From contig PXES01000167.1 of the NCBI GenBank assembly GCA_003564655.1, positions 1-11,527 of the forward strand: a stretch of 11,527 nt of DNA, written 5' to 3'. The position numbers and the translations under genes are program-made. Shown here in pieces: positions 6,211-11,527 of the stretch. Numbering within the stretch: position 1 is the stretch's first letter; every line of letters begins with the position of its first letter. The DNA comes from Paracoccaceae bacterium (lineage in GTDB: Bacteria; Pseudomonadota; Alphaproteobacteria; Rhodobacterales; Rhodobacteraceae). The notes beneath the pieces are model-generated. The model saw only the letters and a list, made by a program, of their open reading frames with translations, ran no database searches and was not told the DNA's origin.

Positions 6211-7992
6211 TCAATGGCCCTGTGCGAAGGCGGCGGTGGCATCGCGCAGTCGCGTGGGCCGCAGCCCCAGAAGCGGCGCGACACGGCGCGTGATCTCGGC
6301 CGAGACGGGCACTGCCGTCCAGCCCGCCGTGCGGCGCGGTTCCGGGCCAGTGGTGTCCACGGGCTCGTCGAGGGTGACGATCAGCGCATAGCGCGGCTCA
6401 TGCGACGGAAAGACCGAGGCGAAGGTCGCAAGCACCGCCTCCTTCATGTAGCCGCCGCCGCGGGGGTTGGGCTTGTCGGCAGAGCCGGTCTTGCCGCCCA
6501 GCGGATAGCCGGGGATCCGCGCGAAGGACGCGGTCCCTTCCTGCACGACCTGGTGCAGCATCAGCCGGATCTGCTCCGATGTGCGCGCCGAGATCACCTG
6601 CTCGCCCCCGGGGATGCTGTGCTGCTTGAGCAGCGTGGGCGTGACCCGCCGCCCGCCATTGACCATCGTGGCATAGGCCGAGGCCAGCGCCAGCGGGCTG
6701 GTGGACATGCCATGCCCGTAAGAGATGGTCATGACCGAAAGATCCGACCAGCGGTCGGGCAGAAGGGGCCGGGCGCGCGCGGCCTCGGCCACTTCCAGCG
6801 GCATCGAGTCCAGAAGGCCCAGCTTGCGCAGGAAATCCTGCTGCCCCTCGGCGCCGATGCGCTGCATGATCCGCGCCGTGCCGATATTGGACGAGCGCAC
6901 CATCACATCGGTCACGGACAGTTCCGGGCCGTAGTCGCGGAAATCGCGGATGCGGAAGCGCCCCCAGCTCAGCGGCCCACGCGTGTCGATCTTCTCGTCG
7001 GGGGTAACGACACCTTCGTCCAGCGCCTGCGCGACGGCGAGCGTCTTCATCACCGAGCCAAGCTCATAGTAGCCCTGCACCGCGCGGTTGAACAGCGGGC
7101 TGTCGGCGGGCTCGCCCTCGGTGGGCGGCGGCGGGCGGTGATTGGGGTCGAAATCGGGCAGCGAGACAAGGCTGATCACCTCGCCCGTGTGCACATCCAT
7201 CAGCACGGCGGTCGCGCCGCGCGCGTTGAGCATCTGCTTGCCGCCCTCGAGCACCTCGGTCACAACGGCCTGCACTGTCAGGTCAAGCGATAATTCCAGC
7301 GGCTGATCCTGGCGGGCGGGGTCGCGCAGATCCTCGTCGAAGTAAAGCTCGGTCCCGGCCACGCCGATCAGTTCGGCGGCGCGCACGCCCTGCTGGCCGA
7401 AACGCGCGCCGCCCAACACATGCGCGGCCATGCGGCCATTGGGGTAGACGCGCATCTCGCGCGGGCCGAACATCAGCCCCGGCTCGCCGATATCGTGCAC
7501 CTGCTGCTGCTGCTCGGGCGAAAGCCGCGTGCGGATCCAGATGAAACGGCGATTGGGGTCAGTAAAACGCGCGGCCATGCGCGCGGCGTCGATATCGGGA
7601 AATATGCGCGCCAGTTCGCGCGCCGCGCCCTCGGGGTCGACCATGCGCCGGGTCTCGGCATACAGCGCGTGAGTGGCGAGGTTGGTGGCCAGAACGCGGC
7701 CATTGCGATCGACGATATCGGCCCGCGCGCTCGAGATATCTTCGGGCAGCCCGCGCGACACGGCCACTGGCTCTGTCGTGGCCAGAAGCCCCATTCGCGC
7801 GCCCAGCACGACAAAGGCACAGACGAAGATCAACGCCAGAACCACCAACCGCCCCTCGGCACGCGTGCGCGCCTGATCGCGCGCGGCCTCGGCCCGCAGG
7901 CGACGGTTCTCGCGCTCGATCAGATCGGGGTTCTGCCCGTCGGCGCGCGCCTTGAGCACCGGGGCCAGTGGCCGCAGGGGCGTGCGGATCAT
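6211..7992 (-). CDS. ftsI: FtsI (PBP3), septal peptidoglycan D,D-transpeptidase
   Basis: Class B penicillin-binding protein of 593 residues, a single-pass inner-membrane protein that cross-links septal peptidoglycan in the divisome. A basic cytoplasmic tail (1-47, rich in R/E) is followed by one membrane segment (about 48-70), the pedestal beginning at RADIVDRNGRVLAT (90-103), and the transpeptidase domain. The three catalytic motifs are S313-V-M-K316, S367-S-N369 and K501-T-G-S504; the last is KTGS instead of the common KTGT, a tolerated variant. A proline-rich insertion (HRPPPPTEGEPADSP, 285-299) precedes the active serine region. ATG at 7992 has GGAGG 7 nt upstream and overlaps the ftsL stop as ATGA. 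The frame is open further upstream but that part is antisense-like, overlapping ftsL in another frame. Confidence 0.96.
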   Translation of the reverse strand: MIRTPLRPLAPVLKARADGQNPDLIERENRRLRAEAARDQARTRAEGRLVVLALIFVCAFVVLGARMGLLATTEPVAVSRGLPEDISSARADIVDRNGRVLATNLATHALYAETRRMVDPEGAARELARIFPDIDAARMAARFTDPNRRFIWIRTRLSPEQQQQVHDIGEPGLMFGPREMRVYPNGRMAAHVLGGARFGQQGVRAAELIGVAGTELYFDEDLRDPARQDQPLELSLDLTVQAVVTEVLEGGKQMLNARGATAVLMDVHTGEVISLVSLPDFDPNHRPPPPTEGEPADSPLFNRAVQGYYELGSVMKTLAVAQALDEGVVTPDEKIDTRGPLSWGRFRIRDFRDYGPELSVTDVMVRSSNIGTARIMQRIGAEGQQDFLRKLGLLDSMPLEVAEAARARPLLPDRWSDLSVMTISYGHGMSTSPLALASAYATMVNGGRRVTPTLLKQHSIPGGEQVISARTSEQIRLMLHQVVQEGTASFARIPGYPLGGKTGSADKPNPRGGGYMKEAVLATFASVFPSHEPRYALIVTLDEPVDTTGPEPRRTAGWTAVPVSAEITRRVAPLLGLRPTRLRDATAAFAQGH

Positions 7993-8369
7993 GGGGTGTC
8001 CTCCGTCACGTCGCGGGTGCCGAAAAGCTGCTCGATCTGGCCGAATGTCTCGATCGTCTCGCCCGGTTCGGTACGGATTTCGGGCATCGGATAGGCGATC
8101 ACGCCGATCTCGCCGAAATGCGCACCCGTGACGGGCACCAGCCGCAGCCGCTCGAAATTCACCTCGACCAGGTCGCGCAGCCGGTCGGGGCGGTTGAGAT
8201 ATGCCCATTCGGTGCGCTGGATGCTTATGGCCAGCTGCAACTCGGCGATTTCGCGTTCCAGCGCGCGGCGCTCGTTCATCGCCTGCTGGGTCAGATGGTT
8301 CTCGCGATACGCCCAGGCGGCGAGCCCGATCACGCCCAGCGCGGTCAGCAGATAGAGCAGACCCTTCAT
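7989..8369 (-). CDS. ftsL: FtsL, divisome bitopic membrane protein
   Basis: Predicted 126-residue bitopic inner-membrane protein; with FtsB and FtsQ it activates FtsW/FtsI. Residues 3-20 are a hydrophobic membrane segment next to the N-terminus, followed by a periplasmic coiled coil (about 23-52, RENHLTQQAMNERRALER with heptad leucines) and the alphaproteobacterial motif EWAYLNRPDRLRDL (54-67). The polar tail 95-126 is low-complexity and acidic. The sequence itself is weakly conserved, so the call depends on topology, the WAYLNRP motif and its place between rsmH and ftsI. It overlaps both neighbours by ATGA; AAGAGG lies 5 nt before the start. Confidence 0.92.
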   Translation of the reverse strand: MKGLLYLLTALGVIGLAAWAYRENHLTQQAMNERRALEREIAELQLAISIQRTEWAYLNRPDRLRDLVEVNFERLRLVPVTGAHFGEIGVIAYPMPEIRTEPGETIETFGQIEQLFGTRDVTEDTP

Positions 8370-9364
8370 CCCGGCCTCTTGTCCTGGTCTAGTGTCAATG
8401 CGGGCAGCCCGAGGATGCTGCGATCCACGGCGCCCGCAGGCGCGTCAAGGCGTTCGGCCAGCCGCAGCCGGGCCGAGCGCGCGCGCGGGTTCTGCGCCAG
8501 CTCTTCGGCGTCGGGGGCGATGCCTCCGCGCGCGATCAGCCGAAAGCGCGGGGCATCCTGCGGTGCCTCGGGGGCGTATCGGTTGGCGCGCCCGCCCTGC
8601 CCGGCGCGCGCTGCGAGAAAGCGCTTCACAACCCGATCCTCGAGCGAGTGAAAGCTGACCACGGCGAGCTTGCCGCCGGGGCGCAGCGCGCGCTCGGCGG
8701 CTTCGAGCCCGTCCACCAGTGCCGCGAACTCGGCATTCACGGCGATGCGCAGCGCCTGAAAGCTGCGCGTCGCGGGGTGCGAGGCGCCGGGCTTCGGGCG
8801 CGGCAGGCAGGCGGCGATGATCTCGGCCAGTTGCGCGGTCCGCTCGATGGGGGCTTCGGTGCGGGCGCGCGTGATGGCCCGGGCAATCCGGCGCGAGGCG
8901 CGTTCCTCGCCATAGTGGAACAGAATATCCGCGAGCAGCCCCTCGGGCGCGTCATTGACCAGATCGCGGGCCGAAGGACCGGCCTGGCCCATGCGCATAT
9001 CCAGCGGCCCGTCGCGGGTGAAGGAAAAGCCGCGCTCGGGCTGGTCGAGCTGCATGGACGAGACGCCCAGATCCAGCACCACCCCGTCAAGCGGCCCGTT
9101 CGCGTGAGTGTCGAGCTGCGCGAAATTCCCCGCGACCAGGCGCAGCCGTGGTCCGTATTCCGTGCCCCAGCCGCGCGCCATTTCCAGCGCCAGCGGGTCG
9201 CGGTCGATGCCGATCACCTCGTCCGCCCCGGCTTCGAGCAGGGCGCGCGCATAGCCGCCCGCCCCCAGCGTGCCATCCAGCCACCGCCCTGAAATGGGGC
9301 CAAGCCGCGCCAGTATCGGCGCCAGCAGAACAGGGATATGCGGCGGCGCGGTCACGTCCAGCAT
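8366..9364 (-). CDS. rsmH: RsmH (MraW), 16S rRNA m4C1402 methyltransferase
   Basis: SAM-dependent methyltransferase of 332 residues (family about 310-330) that methylates the N4 of C1402 in 16S rRNA in the decoding centre. Visible family blocks: HIPVLL (9-14), the SAM-binding DGTLGAGGYA (30-39), IGIDRDP (51-57), DLGVSSMQLDQPERGFSF (98-115), DMRM (122-125), TRSFQALRIAVN (199-210), VVSFHSLEDRVVKRF (235-249) and NPRARSARLR (292-301). ATG at 9364 overlaps the mraZ stop as TGATG with no clear ribosome binding site, so translation is probably coupled to mraZ. Confidence 0.97.
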   Translation of the reverse strand: MLDVTAPPHIPVLLAPILARLGPISGRWLDGTLGAGGYARALLEAGADEVIGIDRDPLALEMARGWGTEYGPRLRLVAGNFAQLDTHANGPLDGVVLDLGVSSMQLDQPERGFSFTRDGPLDMRMGQAGPSARDLVNDAPEGLLADILFHYGEERASRRIARAITRARTEAPIERTAQLAEIIAACLPRPKPGASHPATRSFQALRIAVNAEFAALVDGLEAAERALRPGGKLAVVSFHSLEDRVVKRFLAARAGQGGRANRYAPEAPQDAPRFRLIARGGIAPDAEELAQNPRARSARLRLAERLDAPAGAVDRSILGLPALTLDQDKRPG

Positions 9365-9882
9365 CAGGTTTCGGGGCGGGGTTTGTGGGGCATCTTGACA
9401 CGCGGGTCGTATTGCGGCGGGCGCCCCGCGAGCATCCGGGCATTCTGCTCGGCATAGGCGACGTTGAAGGTCGATTCCTTCCAGATCTGGAAATGGTCGT
9501 TGCGGCCCATGAAACGCGCTTTCTCGTCTGCCTCCAGCTCCAGCCTCTCGCGCAGGAATTGTGGCAGGATGATGCGCCCGTCATCGTCGATCTGCGCGTC
9601 ATGCGCGAAAGAGTTGTAGATCAGTTCCATCTCTTCGCGCTCTTCCGACCCGGGCTGCATCAGGTCGATCCGCTCATAGATTTCCTCGATCGCCTCGAGC
9701 GTGAAGCAGTCGAGCCGCTTCTGGTAGTCGAGCCCGTAGACGATGATGAAATTGGGACGCAGCCCTTCGGTCCAGTCGGGGTCGCACAGCTCGATCACGC
9801 GCCGGAAGCTCGCCGGGACCGACACGCGGCCCTTGCCGTCCACCTTCTGGTGGTAGGTGCCCTTGAACCTGCGCGCGACCAA
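9364..9882 (-). CDS. mraZ: MraZ, dcw cluster transcriptional regulator (SpoVT-AbrB folds)
   Basis: DNA-binding protein of 172 residues that forms ring oligomers and regulates its own dcw operon in other bacteria. It has the two AbrB-like half domains: QKVDGKGRVSVPASFR (12-27) and AQIDDDGRIILPQFLR (96-111), each with the DGKGR/DDDGR turn. The start chosen is TTG at 9882, giving M-VARRFKGTYHQKVDG, which matches the normal MraZ N-terminus and has AAGGA 8 nt upstream. The same frame is open to an ATG at 10173, but that extension runs through the leader terminator hairpin and has no family similarity. A C-terminal tail of about 20 residues (PPQYDPRVKMPHKPRPET) is longer than in the E. coli protein. 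First gene of the operon and preceded by a leader of about 268 nt. Confidence 0.94.
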   Translation of the reverse strand: MVARRFKGTYHQKVDGKGRVSVPASFRRVIELCDPDWTEGLRPNFIIVYGLDYQKRLDCFTLEAIEEIYERIDLMQPGSEEREEMELIYNSFAHDAQIDDDGRIILPQFLRERLELEADEKARFMGRNDHFQIWKESTFNVAYAEQNARMLAGRPPQYDPRVKMPHKPRPET

Positions 9883-9884
9883 CC

Positions 9885-9896
9885 GGCGGTTCCTTT
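9885..9896 (-). promoter_or_regulatory. Ribosome binding site that fixes the mraZ TTG start
   Basis: AAAAGGAA on the minus strand, with AAGGA ending 8 nt before the TTG at 9882. It is the only good Shine-Dalgarno match near the conserved MraZ N-terminus. It lies just downstream of the leader terminator and of the small hairpin at 9910-9925, so access could be structure-dependent. Confidence 0.6.
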
Positions 9897-9909
9897 TCTG
9901 CCAGGCGCG

Positions 9910-9925
9910 CCCGGCCTTGGCCGGG
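9910..9925 (-). repeat. GC hairpin between the leader terminator and the mraZ ribosome binding site
   Basis: CCCGGCC-TT-GGCCGGG on the plus strand (CCCGGCC-AA-GGCCGGG in the mRNA), a 16-base perfect palindrome that would fold as a six- or seven-pair stem with a 2- to 4-base loop. It starts 12 nt after the U-tract and ends about 14 nt before the ribosome binding site. It may stabilise the 5' end of processed mraZ mRNA or affect ribosome loading; the role is inferred. Confidence 0.45.
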
Positions 9926-9930
9926 ACGCA

Positions 9931-9976
9931 GAAATGAAAACGGCGGATCGAGCTGCTGCCACTGCCCGATCCGCCG
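9931..9976 (-). terminator. Intrinsic terminator inside the mraZ leader (3' end of the UpsM-like RNA)
   Basis: On the minus strand CGGCGGATCG (9976-9967) and CGATCCGCCG (9950-9941) form a perfect 10-bp GC-rich stem with a 16-nt loop, followed at once by TTTTCATTTC (9940-9931). It ends about 50 nt before the mraZ start, so transcripts must read through it to express the cluster. This is the typical geometry of an attenuator. Confidence 0.82.
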
Positions 9977-10150
9977 ACTGTCCCATCGCTGGGGGCCCGG
10001 TTGGCGCTCGCTCCTTGGGGGGAGGGGGGATGCTGCTCGCAAGCGCGCCGGATCTTCATGTTTTCAAGACAAGCGGGTGCCTGTATGAACTCTGCCTCTG
10101 CGGGGTCTTTGCTGCCCCTTAGCTGCCCGTTTATCTTGCTATCTGGAATG
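9935..10150 (-). ncRNA. upsM: UpsM-like sRNA / dcw 5' leader RNA
   Basis: In Rhodobacteraceae the dcw operon is reported to have an unusually long 5'UTR (268 nt in R. sphaeroides) with a Rho-independent terminator; termination releases the abundant sRNA UpsM. Here a -10 TAAAAT (10163-10158) predicts a start near 10150, which puts mraZ at 268 nt, and a strong intrinsic terminator ends at about 9935, giving an RNA of about 215 nt. Inside it are a GGGG-CAGCAAAGA-CCCC stem-loop (minus strand, around 10116-10100), a single-stranded-looking CCCCCCTCCCCCC tract (10029-10017), and the terminator stem. No convincing peptide is encoded. The identity rests on position and architecture recalled from the literature; no alignment was possible, and the 5' end is a prediction of plus or minus a few bases. 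Confidence 0.72.
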
Positions 10151-10157
10151 ACATGGA

Positions 10158-10186
10158 ATTTTATGGGCGGCAATAGAAAAGATCAG
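10158..10186 (-). promoter_or_regulatory. Predicted main dcw/UpsM promoter
   Basis: Minus-strand -10 TAAAAT (10163-10158) with a weak -35 CTGATC (10186-10181) at 17 bp. Predicted start near 10150. The good -10 and poor -35 suggest dependence on an activator or another sigma factor contact. Candidate DnaA boxes lie directly upstream (10212-10246). Confidence 0.55.
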
Positions 10187-10211
10187 TTTCTGTCGGAAAA
10201 GACCGGGCAAA

Positions 10212-10246
10212 GTTTCCACAAGTTACCCACAGCATTCTGTGCATAA
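10212..10246. promoter_or_regulatory. Cluster of three DnaA-box-like sites upstream of the dcw promoter
   Basis: Against the consensus TTATNCACA: GTTTCCACA at 10212-10220 (plus, 7 of 9 against TTATCCACA), TTACCCACA at 10223-10231 (plus, 8 of 9 against TTATCCACA) and TTATGCACA at 10246-10238 (minus, perfect). The two plus-strand sites are 11 bp apart, one helical turn. They end 26 bp upstream of the predicted -35. An alternative reading is TGGG/TGGA repeats recognised by MraZ (minus strand, 11-bp period), since the same bases serve both. Confidence 0.5.
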
Positions 10247-10272
10247 TCTGCTTGGCAAACCACATATTGTAA

Positions 10273-10287
10273 GAACATAAAAGGAAC
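10273..10287 (-). promoter_or_regulatory. Alphaproteobacterial LexA (SOS) box
   Basis: Minus strand GTTC-CTTTTAT-GTTC: a perfect match to the GTTC-N7-GTTC direct repeat bound by LexA in Rhodobacter and other alphaproteobacteria. A -10-like TACAAT (10271-10266) begins two bases after the box, so LexA would sit in the -35/-10 spacer of a second leftward promoter with a start near 10259. The hexamer expected at -35 is poor. Confidence 0.55.
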
Positions 10288-10315
10288 TAATCGATATAGG
10301 TCGATTATTGACCTG
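10288..10315. repeat. Overlapping inverted repeats in an AT-rich stretch
   Basis: TAATCGA-TATAGG-TCGATTA (10288-10307) has perfect seven-base arms; overlapping it, AGGTC-GATTATT-GACCT (about 10298-10314) has five-base arms. They abut the LexA box. This looks like an operator for an unidentified dimeric regulator; it is not a terminator, because no stem of useful GC content or U-tract is present. Confidence 0.4.
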
Positions 10316-10467
10316 CGGCACGTGAGCGAAACCGCGTTCCAAGAAATTCCAACGATGTCCGGCAATCTTCTGCACTGTTGCCAGAGAAACACAGTTTCCC
10401 GGCACGAACCGCCTTGGACCAAACCCGAATATCCGAGGAAAACGAAGAAAACATGCGCGTGAGAGCA

Positions 10468-10546
10468 GAATCACGGCGAATCACACCGCAGTGATTCGTG
10501 TCCTGCCCCGGAACACGACGCCTCAGTACCGGCTCTACACAGATTC
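10468..10546. promoter_or_regulatory. GANTC (CcrM methylation) cluster with a triple GAATCAC element
   Basis: Four GANTC sites in 79 bp: GAATC 10468-10472, GAATC 10478-10482, GATTC 10493-10497 and GATTC 10542-10546. The first three belong to GAATCAC units: two direct copies exactly 10 bp apart (10468 and 10478) and one inverted copy (10491-10497). The last two make a perfect eight-base inverted repeat CGAATCAC-ACCGCA-GTGATTCG (10477-10498). Sited just after the mrp stop, it could also fold as a hairpin at the mrp mRNA 3' end, though no U-tract follows. Confidence 0.5.
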
Positions 10547-10567
10547 CATGAAATCCCGGACGCGCAA

Positions 10568-11527
10568 TCAGCCCGTGCCCAGACCCTCGATCAGCCGCCC
10601 GGCCATTCGCTCATACGCGCGCGCCACGGCACTGTCGGTGGCCGCGACCGGGACGCCGCCATCGCTTGCCAGCCGCACCTCGACGCTCAGCGGCAACTCG
10701 CCCAGAAAGTTCAGCCCCTGCTTCTCGGCCTCGCGGCGCACGCCGCCCTCGCCGAAGATATGTTCCTCATGGCCGCATTTCGGGCAGATGAAGGTCGACA
10801 TGTTCTCGATCAGTCCCAGCACCGGGGTCTTGAGCGTCTGAAACGCCCGCAATGCCTTGCGCGCGTCCAGCAACGCCACATCCTGCGGGGTCGAGACCAC
10901 CAGCGCGCCGCGCACCTCGAATTTCGAACACAGCGTCAGCTGAATGTCGCCCGTGCCCGGCGGCATGTCCACCAGCAGCACATCCAGCGTGCCCCACTCG
11001 ACCTGGGTCAGCAATTGCTGCAGCGCGCCCATCAGCATCGGGCCGCGCCAGATCACCGCCTCTTCCTCTTTCAGCATCAGCCCTATCGAGATCATCGTGA
11101 CGCCATGCGCCTTGAGCGGGATGATGGTCTTGCCATCGGGCGAGGCCGGGCGCCGTTCCACCCCCATCATGCGCGGCTGGCTGGGGCCGTAGATATCGGC
11201 ATCCAGCAGCCCGACACGCAACCCGTGCCGCCCCAGGGCCACGGCCAGATTGCTGGCAACGGTCGATTTGCCGACCCCCCCCTTGCCCGAGCCGATGGCG
11301 ATGATGTTGCGCACCCCTGGCACCGCCTGCTTGCCGGGCGTGTTGGTCGGGTGGCGACCCAGCTTGAGCGACGGGGCCTTCTGCCCGGCCGCCGGGCCAT
11401 GCGCCGTCAGCGCGACGGACACCCGACTGACGCCGTCGAGCGCGCGCAGGCGGGCCTCGGCGCGGTCGCGCACCTCGGCAAGGGCGCGCGCCCGTTCGGG
11501 ATTTTCGGCCTCGATCACGAAGCGCAC
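10568..11527 (-). CDS. mrp: Mrp/ApbC family iron-sulfur cluster carrier ATPase (5' end outside the window)
   Basis: The 319 C-terminal residues are present; the open frame reaches the window edge and the true start lies beyond it (family length about 355-365). It is a cytoplasmic P-loop ATPase that binds and delivers [4Fe-4S] clusters to apoproteins. The fragment begins in the MIP18/DUF59 domain (VRFVIEAENPERA... to about residue 43), then a linker, then the ATPase domain with the deviant Walker A GSGKGGVGKST (79-89), DADIYGPSQPRMMG (109-122), the Walker B-like DVLLVDMPPGTGD (182-194), STPQDVALLDARKA (212-225) and the cluster-binding C248-P-K-C251 after ENMSTF. The stop is at 10568, followed by 685 bp before mraZ, so it is probably a separate transcription unit from dcw. 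Confidence 0.94.
   Translation of the reverse strand: MRFVIEAENPERARALAEVRDRAEARLRALDGVSRVSVALTAHGPAAGQKAPSLKLGRHPTNTPGKQAVPGVRNIIAIGSGKGGVGKSTVASNLAVALGRHGLRVGLLDADIYGPSQPRMMGVERRPASPDGKTIIPLKAHGVTMISIGLMLKEEEAVIWRGPMLMGALQQLLTQVEWGTLDVLLVDMPPGTGDIQLTLCSKFEVRGALVVSTPQDVALLDARKALRAFQTLKTPVLGLIENMSTFICPKCGHEEHIFGEGGVRREAEKQGLNFLGELPLSVEVRLASDGGVPVAATDSAVARAYERMAGRLIEGLGTG

Larger units (their letters stand above)
10187..10567. other. Intergenic region between mrp and the dcw promoter, no protein gene seen
   Basis: About 380 bp with a visibly lower GC content than the flanking genes. It holds the DnaA-like boxes, the LexA box, the inverted repeats and the GANTC cluster listed separately. The remaining part (about 10320-10460) has only weak repeats, such as TTCCAA twice in 10337-10355 and GAAAC-ACA-GTTTC at 10386-10398. 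Short open frames exist on the minus strand (for example ending at 10183 and 10223) but show no ribosome binding site or recognisable protein pattern. Confidence 0.6.

Noticed and set aside
4654..7293. Very long open frame (879 codons) on the plus strand opposite murE and ftsI
   Set aside because: It is antisense to two clearly recognised genes, rich in Arg/Gly/His/Gln as expected from the complement of GC-rich codons, and has no family pattern.
9883..10173. N-terminal extension of MraZ to an ATG at 10173
   Set aside because: The extension crosses the leader terminator and has no MraZ similarity; the TTG at 9882 matches the conserved N-terminus and has a ribosome binding site.
10001..10246. 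Plus-strand 81-codon open frame opposite the leader
   Set aside because: No recognisable protein and antisense to the UpsM-like RNA. It starts close to the G-rich tract but has no separate support.
10183..10474. Two overlapping small minus-strand open frames (79 and 83 codons) between mrp and the dcw promoter
   Set aside because: No ribosome binding site, Cys/Arg-rich random-looking composition, and they overlap dense regulatory motifs.
10205..10500. Replication origin (DnaA boxes, AT-rich stretch and GANTC sites together)
   Set aside because: Only three DnaA-like boxes are present, and chromosomal origins in this group are typically near parAB/gidA/hemE-type genes. A promoter control role next to dcw is simpler, although a cumulative GC-skew plot of the complete genome would settle it.
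9883..10567. RNase P RNA gene upstream of mraZ, as found in some alphaproteobacteria
   Set aside because: I looked for the conserved GAGGAAAGTCCGG block on both strands and did not find it.
1..11527. CRISPR arrays, tRNA or rRNA genes, insertion sequences or transposases
   Set aside because: No spaced direct repeats of CRISPR type, no tRNA-like cloverleaf or rRNA motif that I could see, and no transposase-like protein or terminal repeats.

Overview
The window looks like chromosomal DNA of an alphaproteobacterium of the family Rhodobacteraceae. It is GC-rich, it carries the division and cell wall (dcw) cluster in the usual order, MurE has the meso-diaminopimelate signature, and the dcw cluster is preceded by a long leader with an internal intrinsic terminator. 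That leader matches the published description of the UpsM sRNA/5'UTR of Rhodobacter sphaeroides and relatives. The genus cannot be fixed from sequence reading alone.

Layout, left to right. (1) 19-686, minus strand: a HTH (XRE-type) regulator followed by the succinate dehydrogenase flavinylation factor SdhE, with overlapping stop and start codons. (2) 687-776: a 90-bp divergent promoter region with a perfect 15-bp palindrome inside both predicted promoters. (3) 777-1979, plus strand: a class I aspartate/prephenate-type aminotransferase. (4) 1980-2163: a convergent intergenic gap holding a perfect 23-bp inverted repeat whose 15-nt loop is a textbook G-quadruplex motif on the minus strand. (5) 2164-9882, minus strand: mraZ-rsmH-ftsL-ftsI-murE-murF-mraY, tightly packed with TGATG or ATGA overlaps at four junctions. 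(6) 9883-10567: 685 bp without a convincing protein gene. It holds the UpsM-like leader RNA with its terminator, a promoter, three DnaA-box-like sites, an alphaproteobacterial SOS (LexA) box, inverted repeats and a cluster of GANTC (CcrM) sites. (7) 10568-11527, minus strand: the C-terminal nine tenths of an Mrp/ApbC iron-sulfur carrier ATPase, running off the right edge.

How it works together. The dcw genes make the lipid-linked peptidoglycan precursor (MurE and MurF complete the UDP-MurNAc-pentapeptide, MraY makes lipid I) and the septal machinery (FtsL, FtsI). RsmH modifies 16S rRNA and MraZ is the cluster's own DNA-binding regulator. The cluster stops at mraY here: murD, ftsW, murG, murC, ftsQAZ are not downstream, because the next gene is convergent. 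The most interesting part is the dcw upstream region, where signals for replication initiation (DnaA), DNA damage (LexA), cell-cycle methylation (GANTC) and transcription attenuation (UpsM terminator) appear stacked in about 600 bp. The UpsM identification rests on position, architecture and recollection of the literature, not on an alignment.
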